Assembly: GCA_017550775.1 (NCBI GenBank)
Contig: JAFZOA010000660.1
Coordinates: forward strand, 1-19,016
Source: Ruminiclostridium sp.
Lineage (GTDB): Bacteria > Bacillota_A > Clostridia > Oscillospirales > Ruminococcaceae
DNA length: 19,016 bases
Direction of reading: 5' to 3'
A program made the position numbers and the translations under genes. How positions within the stretch are numbered: the first letter of the stretch is position 1; the number at the start of each line of letters is the position of its first letter. Positions 6,548-13,417 of the stretch are shown in pieces. Below the pieces are notes generated by a model. That model was not told the origin of the DNA and made no database searches. It was given only the letters and a program-made list of their open reading frames with translations.

Positions 6548-7654
6548 ATGGACAAGATCAGGAAAAAGCTGGGCTTCGGCTGTATGAGGCTCCCGATGAA
6601 GGGCGGAGAGGTGGTTGAACCGCAGTTCTGTAAGATGATTGACCGGTTCCTCGAAGAAGGCTTCAACTACTTCGATACGGCGCACGTCTATATCGGCGGC
6701 AAGAGCGAAAAGTCGATAAAGACCTGTCTTACTGACAGATACCCGAGAGACAGGTACCTGCTGACGGACAAGCTCACCGATTCCTGCTTTCAGAAACAGG
6801 ATGACATACGGCCGTTCCTCGAAAAGCAGCTTGAGCTGTGCGGGGTGGAGTACTTCGACTTCTACCTGATGCACGCGCAGAACGCCGGCAACTACGAGAA
6901 ATACAAGCGGTGCAGAGCGTATGAGACGGCGCTTGAGCTCAAAGCGGAGGGTAAGATACGTCACCTCGGGATCTCATTCCACGATACGGCGGAGGTGCTC
7001 GAACGCATACTCACCGAGTACCCGCAGGTGGAGACAGTGCAGATACAGTTCAACTACCTCGACTACGACGACCCCGCAGTCCAGAGCCGCAAGGTTTACG
7101 AGGTGTGCCGGAAGTTCGGCAAGCCGGTGATAGTCATGGAGCCGGTCAAGGGCGGGTGCCTCGCTAACCTTCCGGCAGCGGCGGCGGACGTGCTGAACTC
7201 GCTGGGCGGGGGAACTCCGGCAAGCTATGCGATAAGGTACGCGGCAGGCTTCGAGGGCATGATAATGACGCTCTCCGGAATGAGCAGCATTGAACAGCTC
7301 GAAGACAATATCGGCTTCATGAAGGACTTCAGGCCGCTTACCGAAGACGAAAACGCGGCGGTAAAGCGCGTGGTGGAGATCATGCACACGAAGGATCTTA
7401 TTGCGTGTACAGCGTGCAAGTACTGCGTTCCCGGCTGTCCCATGAAGATCTCCATACCGGATCTGTTTTCCTGCATGAACGCGAAGGAGATAACCCGCGA
7501 CTGGAACCCGGGTATGTACTATCACAATGTTTATACCAAGAACGGAGGAAAGGCTTCCTCATGCATTAAGTGCGGGCGATGTGAGAACGTCTGTCCCCAG
7601 CATCTTCCGATACGGGATCTGCTGATAAAGGTAGCGGAGGAGTTTGAGAAATAA
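6548..7654 (+). CDS. Aldo/keto reductase with C-terminal 2x[4Fe-4S] ferredoxin domain
   Basis: This is a 368-residue cytoplasmic oxidoreductase. Residues 1-265 form an aldo/keto reductase barrel with the usual tetrad: D43 and Y48 in DTAHVY, K75 in LLTDKL and H109 in YLMHA. Residues 287-297 hold C287, C290, C293 and C297 (CTACKYCVPGC), and 339-349 hold C339, C342, C345 and C349 (CIKCGRCENVC), which should bind two [4Fe-4S] clusters. The family is common in strict anaerobes and probably links reduction or oxidation of a carbonyl substrate to ferredoxin-type electrons; the substrate is unknown. The start is set by the ribosome site at 6533-6540. A strong bidirectional terminator follows. Confidence 0.93.
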   Translation: MDKIRKKLGFGCMRLPMKGGEVVEPQFCKMIDRFLEEGFNYFDTAHVYIGGKSEKSIKTCLTDRYPRDRYLLTDKLTDSCFQKQDDIRPFLEKQLELCGVEYFDFYLMHAQNAGNYEKYKRCRAYETALELKAEGKIRHLGISFHDTAEVLERILTEYPQVETVQIQFNYLDYDDPAVQSRKVYEVCRKFGKPVIVMEPVKGGCLANLPAAAADVLNSLGGGTPASYAIRYAAGFEGMIMTLSGMSSIEQLEDNIGFMKDFRPLTEDENAAVKRVVEIMHTKDLIACTACKYCVPGCPMKISIPDLFSCMNAKEITRDWNPGMYYHNVYTKNGGKASSCIKCGRCENVCPQHLPIRDLLIKVAEEFEK

Positions 7655-7660
7655 AAGAAT

Positions 7661-7691
7661 GCTCCCGTCGGCTTGCTTTACCGACGGGAGC
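7661..7691. terminator. Bidirectional rho-independent terminator
   Basis: The perfect 11-base inverted repeat GCTCCCGTCGG (7661-7671) with CCGACGGGAGC (7681-7691) has a 9-base loop. On the + strand TCTGTGTTTTCC follows; on the - strand the flank reads as a T-rich tract (complement of AAATAAAAGAA). It serves both the aldo/keto reductase gene and the convergent membrane-protein gene. Confidence 0.88.
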
Positions 7692-7723
7692 TCTGTGTTT
7701 TCCGTGTTATGACTGTGTATTCA

Positions 7724-9058
7724 TCATTCGATCAGGACGAGCAGATCAGAGTATTCATTCATCATTTCGACCAAACCGCCGAGGGACGACGTGAGCATCT
7801 GGAACAATCCGTCGATATAGCACAGTATGATAACGACCACGCCCGCAAGAGGAATAGCGATGTTGATGAACGGGATCTTTGAATTTCTTGTATATGAGAA
7901 CAACAGCATTATCGGTATCAGGAAAAGCATGTTGCCGGTCATTCCGAAGCCCCATGCCATGGCTTCCTTCATACCCTGCATTACGGACACACCGATGATG
8001 ACAACGTGCATTGCGGCGAAAACGATGAGAAGTCCAATATCGACGAGAGAGTAGACCACGATGATAAGTATCAGGTGGCGTGAAAAATGGAGAGAGTTCC
8101 TGTTTGAATGAAGGAAGCTATGGTATTCGGCGAGAGACCTTCCCTGATTGAGAAACATTTTCTCGCGTATCTTCATGAAGCGTATCAGGGAAATGAACAT
8201 CAGGAAGCTTAGCGGCGGCTTTGTTGTAAGGAGCGGCGACACCCAGATCGGAAGCGTTATAGCTCGGTCTGTCGCAAGTACCTTGATAACTATGCAGAAT
8301 ACCTCGTAAGCTATCGGGAATATCACGAGGGCGCGGAACAGCATCAGCTTTTTCCCCGTGAAGAATCTGGTCGGTGTGTAGTCCATGAAGAACATGGTCA
8401 GCGTACACAGTAGAACGTCAATGAAGATGTTGAAAGCAATATAGCCGTGGTATCCCGGGATCTCGTTCAGGAATTGTTGAAAGGCGGCCGCAGATTCTTC
8501 CCTTCCGCCCGAGAGAGGCTCAAGCACGCCGATGATATAGCGTTCGTAGACGAATATGAACAATGCAAACAAACCGGCGGAGAGCGAAACGTATGTAATA
8601 ATGGTATTCTTGTATTCTCCGCGCCGGTTGAACAGGATCGCAAAAATGCTTATGAGCAGCAAGGGGAGCGCCAGAGAATCAATGACGGTCATTATACCCT
8701 CGTCCAGGAAGAACGGATTACCGTTCCCGAAGCGCTGCTGCTTCATCGTCTCAATGATCTGTACCTGAGACAGCACGATACAGGTCCAGCCCAGAAATTT
8801 AAGCAGGGAAGGGGAGAGCGGGCCGCGGTATTTTATGTCCACCTTATTAAAGACATCATTTAACCAGCGTTTTTCTTTGAGATCTTTCTTCTGTCTGCGC
8901 TTTTCAAGCCACGAAAGCTTTTTTTCGGGAGCCTCAGTGACCGTTTCTCCGGGATCTGATATCTCGACGGGCGTATCGGCGGCTTCGACAACCTCGTCCG
9001 CTGTTTCGACGGCGGGTGTTTCGTCGGCGGGTGTTACTCTGGTAAGCTCTTCGTTCAT
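7724..9058 (-). CDS. Multi-spanning membrane protein of unknown function with acidic N-terminal tail
   Basis: I do not recognise this 444-residue protein. Residues 1-45 are an acidic, Pro/Thr/Val-rich disordered tail (many Glu and Asp, few aromatics). Residues 46-70 are highly basic and helical (KKLSWLEKRRQKKDLKEKR), followed by about eight or nine membrane helices near 84-101, 123-143, 152-171, 205-224, 240-260, 275-293, 327-355, 371-389 and 396-416. The loop at 298-328 (MKIREKMFLNQGRSL, then HSNRNSLHFSRH) is basic and probably cytoplasmic. The start has a ribosome site (GAGGAAAG on the minus strand) and the promoter at 9121-9149. There is no catalytic motif, transporter signature or signal peptide. 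The gene stands alone between two divergent or convergent neighbours. Confidence 0.8.
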   Translation of the reverse strand: MNEELTRVTPADETPAVETADEVVEAADTPVEISDPGETVTEAPEKKLSWLEKRRQKKDLKEKRWLNDVFNKVDIKYRGPLSPSLLKFLGWTCIVLSQVQIIETMKQQRFGNGNPFFLDEGIMTVIDSLALPLLLISIFAILFNRRGEYKNTIITYVSLSAGLFALFIFVYERYIIGVLEPLSGGREESAAAFQQFLNEIPGYHGYIAFNIFIDVLLCTLTMFFMDYTPTRFFTGKKLMLFRALVIFPIAYEVFCIVIKVLATDRAITLPIWVSPLLTTKPPLSFLMFISLIRFMKIREKMFLNQGRSLAEYHSFLHSNRNSLHFSRHLILIIVVYSLVDIGLLIVFAAMHVVIIGVSVMQGMKEAMAWGFGMTGNMLFLIPIMLLFSYTRNSKIPFINIAIPLAGVVVIILCYIDGLFQMLTSSLGGLVEMMNEYSDLLVLIE

Positions 9059-9120
9059 TTTTCTTTCCTCTTTGTCGGTAAGTCGGCTCTCCGAAAGGAC
9101 AGATCACCATGTATGATACC

Positions 9121-9149
9121 ATTATAACATGAATTGAAACAATAATCAA
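9121..9149 (-). promoter_or_regulatory. Sigma-A promoter of the unknown membrane-protein gene
   Basis: Read on the minus strand: TTGATT (9149-9144), a 17-base spacer and perfect TATAAT (9126-9121). It lies about 60 bases before the ATG at 9058. Confidence 0.75.
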
Positions 9150-9191
9150 GAAAAACATGAAAAAAACATATATTTGTGCCTGAATTGAAAC
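9130..9191. repeat. 11-base direct repeat pair in the divergent region
   Basis: TGAATTGAAAC occurs at 9130-9140 and again at 9181-9191, exactly 51 bases apart. The first copy sits inside the spacer of the minus-strand promoter. They are possible binding sites for a regulator. Confidence 0.5.
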
Positions 9192-9218
9192 TTTAAGTAT
9201 ATAATCCTGCTTAAAAAG

Positions 9219-9252
9219 TCGGAAATACAACGCAAAATATCCGAAATACAAC
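9219..9252. repeat. 13-base direct repeat pair, 21-base period, upstream of gdhA
   Basis: TCGGAAATACAAC (9219-9231) and TCCGAAATACAAC (9240-9252) differ at one base. They are 21 bases apart, about two helical turns, and lie just upstream of the gdhA -35 box. Activator or repressor sites on one DNA face are a reasonable inference. Confidence 0.5.
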
Positions 9253-9279
9253 TTTTTTTGATTTTTTGTGAAAAAACTA

Positions 9280-9308
9280 TTGCAAATTCCGCGCAAATGT
9301 GATATGAT
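9280..9308 (+). promoter_or_regulatory. gdhA sigma-A promoter
   Basis: TTGCAA (9280-9285), a 17-base spacer and TATGAT (9303-9308), with a predicted start near 9315. The 11-base sequence AAATTCCGCGC lies at 9284-9294, overlapping the end of the -35 box and the spacer, and is repeated at 9334-9344, about 20 bases into the transcript. Confidence 0.78.
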
Positions 9309-9379
9309 ATATCTCGTAAATCTATGCGGAAGAAAATTCCGCGCTTTCAGCCAACATTATATTTAGGAGGAAACCACAA

Positions 9380-10732
9380 ATGGCACTGAAAAATCAGTAT
9401 CTCACAGAACTTCTTGAAAGAGTGAAGAAAAGAAATGCGAATGAACCCGAATTCATTCAGACCGTGACCGAAGTTTTCGAGTCTATCGAGCCCGTCATCG
9501 AAAAGAGACAGGATCTCGTTGACGCAGGCGTTCTCGAGCGCATCGTTGAGCCCGAAAGACAGATCATGTTCCGCGTTCCGTGGGTTGACGACAAGGGCAA
9601 GGTTCAGGTAAACCGCGGCTACAGAGTACAGTTCAACTCCGCTATCGGTCCGTACAAGGGCGGTCTTCGCTTCGCTCCCAACGTATATATCGGTATCATC
9701 AAGTTCTTAGGCTTCGAGCAGATCTTCAAGAACAGCCTTACCTCTCTCCCCATGGGCGGCGGCAAGGGCGGTTCCGATTTCGACCCGCAGGGCAAGTCCG
9801 ACGCTGAAGTTATGCGTTTCTGCCAGAGCTTCATGAGCGAGCTTTACAGACACATCGGTCCGAACCTCGACGTTCCCGCAGGTGACATCGGTGTCGGCGG
9901 ACGTGAGATCGGCTACCTCTTCGGTCAGTACAAGAGACTCAAGAACGAGTTCTCCGGCGTTCTCACAGGCAAGGGTTTCGAGTACGGCGGATCCCTCATC
10001 AGACCCGAGGCTACCGGCTACGGCGCTACCTACTACGCGGTTGAGATGCTCAAGCACTTCGGCGACGACATCAAGGGCAAGACAGTTGCTATCTCCGGCT
10101 TCGGTAACGTTGCATGGGGCGTTGCTCTCAAGGTTACAGAGCTCGGCGGCAAGGTCGTTACCCTCTCCGGTCCGGACGGCTATGTATATGACAAGGACGG
10201 CATCAGCACTCCCGAAAAGATCGCTTACATGCTCGAAATGCGCGCTTCCTGCCGCAACAGAGCTCAGGACTATGCAGACAAGTTCGGCGCAGAGTTCCAT
10301 GCAGGCGAGAAGCCGTGGGGCGTTAAGGCTGACATCATCATGCCTTGCGCTACTCAGAACGAGGTCAACATCGACGAGGCTAAGAAGATCGTTGCAAACG
10401 GCGTGAAGTACTACGTTGAGGTTTCCAATATGCCTACAACAAACGAGGCTATCGCTTACCTCAAGGAGAACAAGGTCATCGTTGCTCCGTCCAAGGCTGT
10501 TAACGCAGGCGGCGTTGCGGTATCCGGTCTCGAAATGTCCCAGAACTCCATGCGCTACAACTGGACAGCGGAAGAAGTTGACGAGAAGCTCAAGGGCATC
10601 ATGAAGAACATCTTCGCTGCTTCCGTAAAGGCTGCGAACGAGTACGGTCTCGGTGACGACCTTGTTGCCGGCGCTAACATCGCAGGCTTCCTCAAGGTTG
10701 CAGAGGCTATGAAGGCTCAGGGCGTAGTTTGA
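9380..10732 (+). CDS. gdhA: Glutamate dehydrogenase, hexameric (probably NADP-dependent)
   Basis: This 450-residue enzyme interconverts 2-oxoglutarate plus ammonium and glutamate, the main ammonium-assimilating step in many gut clostridia. Full-length family features are present: K93 in GPYKGGLRF, K117 in IFKNSL, PMGGGKGG with K129, and the catalytic D169 in PAGDIGVGGREIGYL. The nucleotide fold has SGFGNVAWG at about 239-247. Length and sequence fit the roughly 450-residue biosynthetic class; NADP preference is inferred from that, not from a specificity residue I can be sure of. AGGAGGA at 9365-9371 supports the start. The gene is monocistronic, with its own promoter and a strong terminator. 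Confidence 0.97.
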   Translation: MALKNQYLTELLERVKKRNANEPEFIQTVTEVFESIEPVIEKRQDLVDAGVLERIVEPERQIMFRVPWVDDKGKVQVNRGYRVQFNSAIGPYKGGLRFAPNVYIGIIKFLGFEQIFKNSLTSLPMGGGKGGSDFDPQGKSDAEVMRFCQSFMSELYRHIGPNLDVPAGDIGVGGREIGYLFGQYKRLKNEFSGVLTGKGFEYGGSLIRPEATGYGATYYAVEMLKHFGDDIKGKTVAISGFGNVAWGVALKVTELGGKVVTLSGPDGYVYDKDGISTPEKIAYMLEMRASCRNRAQDYADKFGAEFHAGEKPWGVKADIIMPCATQNEVNIDEAKKIVANGVKYYVEVSNMPTTNEAIAYLKENKVIVAPSKAVNAGGVAVSGLEMSQNSMRYNWTAEEVDEKLKGIMKNIFAASVKAANEYGLGDDLVAGANIAGFLKVAEAMKAQGVV

Positions 10733-10755
10733 TAATTAACCCGACATAAAAAGCG

Positions 10756-10789
10756 GACTGCGCAGTTTGAAGACTGCGCAGTCTTTTTT
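10756..10789. terminator. Bidirectional rho-independent terminator after gdhA
   Basis: GACTGCGCAGT (10756-10766) pairs with ACTGCGCAGTC (10773-10783), followed by six T on the + strand (10784-10789). On the - strand an AAAAA flank (10748-10752) supplies a T-run for the nitroreductase gene. Each arm is itself the 10-base palindrome ACTGCGCAGT. Confidence 0.92.
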
Positions 10790-10816
10790 GTGTATAAGGA
10801 AAATAAAAAGCTGTAT

Positions 10817-11332
10817 TTACAGCTCGGTGACGATCTCGCTGCGGGGCTTGCGCCTGGGGTGGCGCTCCGAGGGTTCCATTGCGATGCCGCTCACGGGAAT
10901 AAGCCCTATCATGTTGTACGCCTTTGTCTCGGGGAACAGCTCTCCGAGCGCGTTCACGTCGAAATGTCCGATCCATGTCGAGCCGTAGCCGAGGTCATGT
11001 ATTTCCAGCAGCATATGTGTTATCACGATAGCCGCGTCAACGTCGGCGAAGCTCTTCTTGTCGGACGGGCGCGTCCATGCCTGCGCGGGGTCGGCTCCGA
11101 CAGCGAAGATCACCTTCGCCGGCTCAATGAACTTCATTCCGGTGCAGGAGATAAGCTTTGCGCGGGCTTCCTCGCTGCGGAATGCCCAGATCTTTATCGG
11201 CTGGTAGTTTACCGCTGTGGGAGCGGCGATGCCGGCTTCTATGATCTTGTTTATGTCCTCTTCCGGGATATCGCGTCCGTCAAAGCCGCGCACCGAGTAT
11301 CTTGCTTTTGCGAGTTCGAGAAAATCCTTCAT
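10817..11332 (-). CDS. Nitroreductase-family FMN oxidoreductase
   Basis: This compact 171-residue flavoprotein of the nitroreductase superfamily probably binds FMN and uses NAD(P)H on quinones, nitro compounds or other substrates. Evidence is the N-terminal RYSVRGF (FMN phosphate-binding R-S-x-R), AAPTAVNYQPIKIWAF (the SAxNxQPW equivalent), DVDAAIVITHMLLEIHDLGYGSTWIGHF, and LIPVSGIA near the end followed by the basic RHPRRKPRSE. AGGAGG at 11338-11343 (minus strand) sets the start. It is transcribed alone from a promoter 150 bases upstream, through a long leader, and shares a terminator with gdhA. The substrate cannot be predicted. Confidence 0.9.
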   Translation of the reverse strand: MKDFLELAKARYSVRGFDGRDIPEEDINKIIEAGIAAPTAVNYQPIKIWAFRSEEARAKLISCTGMKFIEPAKVIFAVGADPAQAWTRPSDKKSFADVDAAIVITHMLLEIHDLGYGSTWIGHFDVNALGELFPETKAYNMIGLIPVSGIAMEPSERHPRRKPRSEIVTEL

Positions 11333-11471
11333 GGGTGCCTCCTGTGTTCTGGCGGAGTGAGCCGCCGGTAATTATTATTTGCTGTGTAACAACAAACAGA
11401 TGATAATTTACAATTGAGGTGCGCACAAGGCTCGCGGATTAAATCATCGTTTCCTTAAATATCGTCCGGTC

Positions 11472-11482
11472 GTTGTTACAAC
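11472..11482. promoter_or_regulatory. Palindromic operator candidate at the nitroreductase start
   Basis: GTTGT-T-ACAAC is a perfect palindrome covering about +2 to +12 of the predicted nitroreductase transcript. A 9-base inverted copy of half of it, TGTAACAAC, recurs at 11385-11393. The location would suit a repressor, for example a redox-sensing one; that is inference. Confidence 0.45.
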
Positions 11483-11490
11483 ACAACTTT

Positions 11491-11519
11491 ATTATACCAC
11501 GTTCCGGGTGTAAAGTCAA
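11491..11519 (-). promoter_or_regulatory. Sigma-A promoter of the nitroreductase gene
   Basis: Read on the minus strand: TTGACT (11519-11514), a 17-base spacer and TATAAT (11496-11491). The predicted start is near 11484, giving a leader of about 150 bases. Confidence 0.8.
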
Positions 11520-11569
11520 TTTGTTCACCGGCTTAAAATGCCGCCCGGCAAAAATTTTTAAAAAGGGTA

Positions 11570-11598
11570 TTGACAAATCGGGGAAAACGTGATATAGT
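11570..11598 (+). promoter_or_regulatory. Sigma-A promoter of the hrcA-grpE-dnaK-dnaJ operon
   Basis: Perfect TTGACA (11570-11575), a 17-base spacer and TATAGT (11593-11598), with the CIRCE operator immediately downstream so that bound HrcA would block transcription. Confidence 0.93.
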
Positions 11599-11602
11599 AT
11601 GT

Positions 11603-11629
11603 TTAGCACTCAGAGAGAAAGAGTGCTAA
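11603..11629. promoter_or_regulatory. CIRCE operator (HrcA-binding inverted repeat)
   Basis: TTAGCACTC (11603-11611), a 9-base spacer and GAGTGCTAA (11621-11629) match the CIRCE consensus exactly. HrcA binds this repeat and represses class I heat-shock genes. The right arm also overlaps a small palindrome, GAGTG (11621-11625) with CACTC (11630-11634). Confidence 0.98.
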
Positions 11630-11705
11630 CACTCATAAAGTGAGACTGCTAATGCGGCGCTTCGGAAAGGAAAGCGGCGTGGGGTTCGGAAAGAGGGCGG
11701 TGAAC

Positions 11706-12758
11706 ATGGAAAGAAGAGCCTACAAGATACTCGATGTTATCGTTGACGAGTATATCCGCACCGGCGAGCCTATCGGTTCAAAGGCTGTGCAGGAGCTGCT
11801 CGATATCCAGGTGTCCTCCGCGACTATCCGCAACGAAATGGCGGCGCTCGAACAGCAGGGGCTGCTCGAACACCCTCATACCTCGGCGGGCCGCGTTCCT
11901 ACCTACAAGGGACTGCGCCTTTACATCAGCAGGCTTGCGGAAAAGCAGATACCCGAGTCCGACCGGAAGGAGATAGACCGTATCTTCGAGGATATGGAAG
12001 GCATGACCGATGAGGTCATAATCGAGAACGCGGCAAGAGCTCTCTCGGAGTTCACCAAATGCGCGATCGTGTCCGCAAACGACTCCGGTAAGTTCTCGGT
12101 CATCACCAAGGTTGAGGTTATCCCCACCGGGCGGAGAATGTACGTCCTGATGATGATGACCTCGGGCGGCGGAGTAAAGAACCGCGTGTGCAGGCTCTCC
12201 TTCGACCTGACCCACGAGCAGATGGACTTTTTCCGCAGCTTCGTCAACGACAACCTGCAGGGTGTGAACTTAAAGGAGCTGTCCGATGACTACATGGATA
12301 ATCTGACGGCGGCGCTCGGAAGCTACATGATAACGCTTTCACCGCTTCTTAAGGGTATAGCGGAGCTTTCCGCGGACATCATAAGCGAGCGCGTTCATAT
12401 CGAGGGCGAGGAAAACCTCATAGAATGCAGCGAGCTCAAAGGCACCGAGATAGCGGCGGTGCTCAGACAGAAGGAAGCGCTCACGAGAGCTTTCGACAGC
12501 ACCTTCTCCGGTATAAACGTTCTGTTCGGACAGGAAAACGACACCTTCGTCATTTCCAACTCCAGCATGATAACCGGAACGTTCAGCAAGGGCGGAGAGA
12601 ATGTGGGCGGCTTCGGAGTGATAGGACCCATGAGGCTTGAATACAAAAAGATCATTCCTTATATAGAATATTTCACCGATAAGGTCACCGACCTTCTTTC
12701 AAGAGAAGGCGGCGGCTCGGAAGGAGATGATTTTACCGATGAAAAGGAGGAGACATAA
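11706..12758 (+). CDS. hrcA: Heat-inducible transcription repressor HrcA
   Basis: This 350-residue DNA-binding repressor binds the CIRCE element in front of its own operon; in the known model its folding depends on the chaperonin GroEL, which couples repression to stress. Residues 1-75 are the winged helix region, with the hallmark TGEPIGSKAV, SSATIRNEMAALEQQGLLEH and PHTSAGRVPTYKG. The rest is the GAF-like dimerisation and inserted domains, ending in YKKIIPYIEYFTDKVTDLL. The ATG at 11706 is preferred: it has GAGGG at 11693-11697 and yields the normal family N-terminus. An in-frame GTG at 11640, just after CIRCE, would add 22 atypical residues. It ends two bases before the preferred grpE start. 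Confidence 0.97.
   Translation: MERRAYKILDVIVDEYIRTGEPIGSKAVQELLDIQVSSATIRNEMAALEQQGLLEHPHTSAGRVPTYKGLRLYISRLAEKQIPESDRKEIDRIFEDMEGMTDEVIIENAARALSEFTKCAIVSANDSGKFSVITKVEVIPTGRRMYVLMMMTSGGGVKNRVCRLSFDLTHEQMDFFRSFVNDNLQGVNLKELSDDYMDNLTAALGSYMITLSPLLKGIAELSADIISERVHIEGEENLIECSELKGTEIAAVLRQKEALTRAFDSTFSGINVLFGQENDTFVISNSSMITGTFSKGGENVGGFGVIGPMRLEYKKIIPYIEYFTDKVTDLLSREGGGSEGDDFTDEKEET
12744..12750 (+). promoter_or_regulatory. Ribosome binding site favouring a TTG start for grpE
   Basis: AAGGAGG lies inside the last codons of hrcA and 9 bases before TTG 12760. The earlier in-frame ATG codons at 12727 and 12739 are placed too close to, or far from, the other candidate site AAGGAG (12721-12726). Confidence 0.6.
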
Positions 12759-12759
12759 G

Positions 12760-13323
12760 TTGAGTGATATCAAAGAGAAGCTCATGCGTGAAAAGAGCAA
12801 GGAAGAAACGGAAGTGACCGGAGAAGAGACCGCGGAAGCTGCTGAAACAGCGGAAACCGCCGAAGAACCGGAGACCGAGGTGATAACGGAGCCGGAAAAG
12901 GACACCCGCGACGATGAGATAGCAAAGCTTAAGGAACAGCTCATGCGCAACATGGCGGAGTATGACAACTACCGCAAGCGTACCGCCAAGGAAAAGGCAG
13001 AGCTGATGCCGGACATCACCGCGAGAGTGGTAAGCGATTTTCTACCGGTGCTCGACAACCTCGAAAGAGCGCTTGCGGCGGACTGCACCGACGAGGGCTA
13101 CAAGAAGGGCGTACAGATGATCTACGATTCGTTCGTCGGGACGCTCGAAAAGCTCGGAGTCGAGAAGGTGCCGTCGGAGGACTTTGACCCTTCGATGCAT
13201 CAGGCTGTGCAGCAGGTGCAGAGCGATGAGGTCGAGAGCGGAAAGATCGTGAACGTGTTCCAGAACGGCTATCGTATCGGAACAAAGGTCATAAGGTTCG
13301 CAATGGTGTCCGTTGCACAGTAG
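12760..13323 (+). CDS. grpE: Nucleotide exchange factor GrpE
   Basis: GrpE releases ADP from DnaK. With the TTG start it has 187 residues: an acidic, low-complexity N-terminus (Glu/Thr/Ala rich, about residues 12-48), a coiled-coil helix (DDEIAKLKEQLMRNMAEYDNY and following RKRTAKEKAE), the four-helix region with VVSDFLPVLDNLERAL, and the beta-wing signature near the end (HQAVQQV, VFQNGYRIGTKVIRFAMV). The preferred start is TTG 12760, one base after the hrcA stop codon (12756-12758), supported by AAGGAGG; a start at ATG 12739 or 12727 would overlap hrcA and add MKRRRHK or a longer basic stretch. The tight spacing implies translation coupled to hrcA. Confidence 0.96.
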   Translation: MSDIKEKLMREKSKEETEVTGEETAEAAETAETAEEPETEVITEPEKDTRDDEIAKLKEQLMRNMAEYDNYRKRTAKEKAELMPDITARVVSDFLPVLDNLERALAADCTDEGYKKGVQMIYDSFVGTLEKLGVEKVPSEDFDPSMHQAVQQVQSDEVESGKIVNVFQNGYRIGTKVIRFAMVSVAQ

Positions 13324-13350
13324 CGGAGACGTAAAAAGTAAACCATGCAA

Positions 13351-13381
13351 GGGTCACACCGTATAAAGCACGGTGCTGCCC
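13351..13381 (+). promoter_or_regulatory. Intercistronic hairpin between grpE and dnaK
   Basis: CACCGT (13357-13362) pairs with ACGGTG (13370-13375) around a 7-base loop, flanked by GGG (13351-13353) and CCC (13379-13381). There is no T-run. It may protect or direct processing of the dnaK mRNA; that role is inferred. Confidence 0.5.
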
Positions 13382-13417
13382 GGAAAAAGAATAAAATATA
13401 AACAGGAGGCAATTATT

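Larger units (their letters stand above)
9059..9379. other. 321-base divergent intergenic region
   Basis: This A/T-rich control region lies between the minus-strand membrane-protein gene and gdhA. It contains one promoter for each direction, three pairs of short direct repeats, and a small hairpin GCGGAA (9326-9331) with TTCCGC (9337-9342) in the gdhA leader. I see no coding region or RNA gene here. Confidence 0.8.
11333..11569. other. Intergenic region with the nitroreductase leader and divergent control
   Basis: There is no gene here. It holds the roughly 150-base untranslated leader of the nitroreductase gene, a small hairpin GGCGG (11351-11355) with CCGCC (11362-11366) just upstream of its ribosome site, the promoter at 11491-11519, and A/T-rich DNA before the heat-shock promoter. 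I recognise no riboswitch. Confidence 0.7.

Noticed and set aside
11333..11484. FMN or other riboswitch in the long nitroreductase leader
   Set aside because: The leader is long enough to suggest one, but I find none of the conserved blocks of the FMN class and only a short hairpin near the ribosome site.
11661..11693. TTCGGAAAG repeated at 11661 and 11685 in the hrcA leader
   Set aside because: A 9-base purine-rich repeat next to ribosome-site-like sequence; too short and low in complexity to claim a function.
11640..11705. GTG 11640 as the hrcA start
   Set aside because: It has no ribosome site, lies right after CIRCE, and adds 22 residues not seen in the family; ATG 11706 gives the normal N-terminus.
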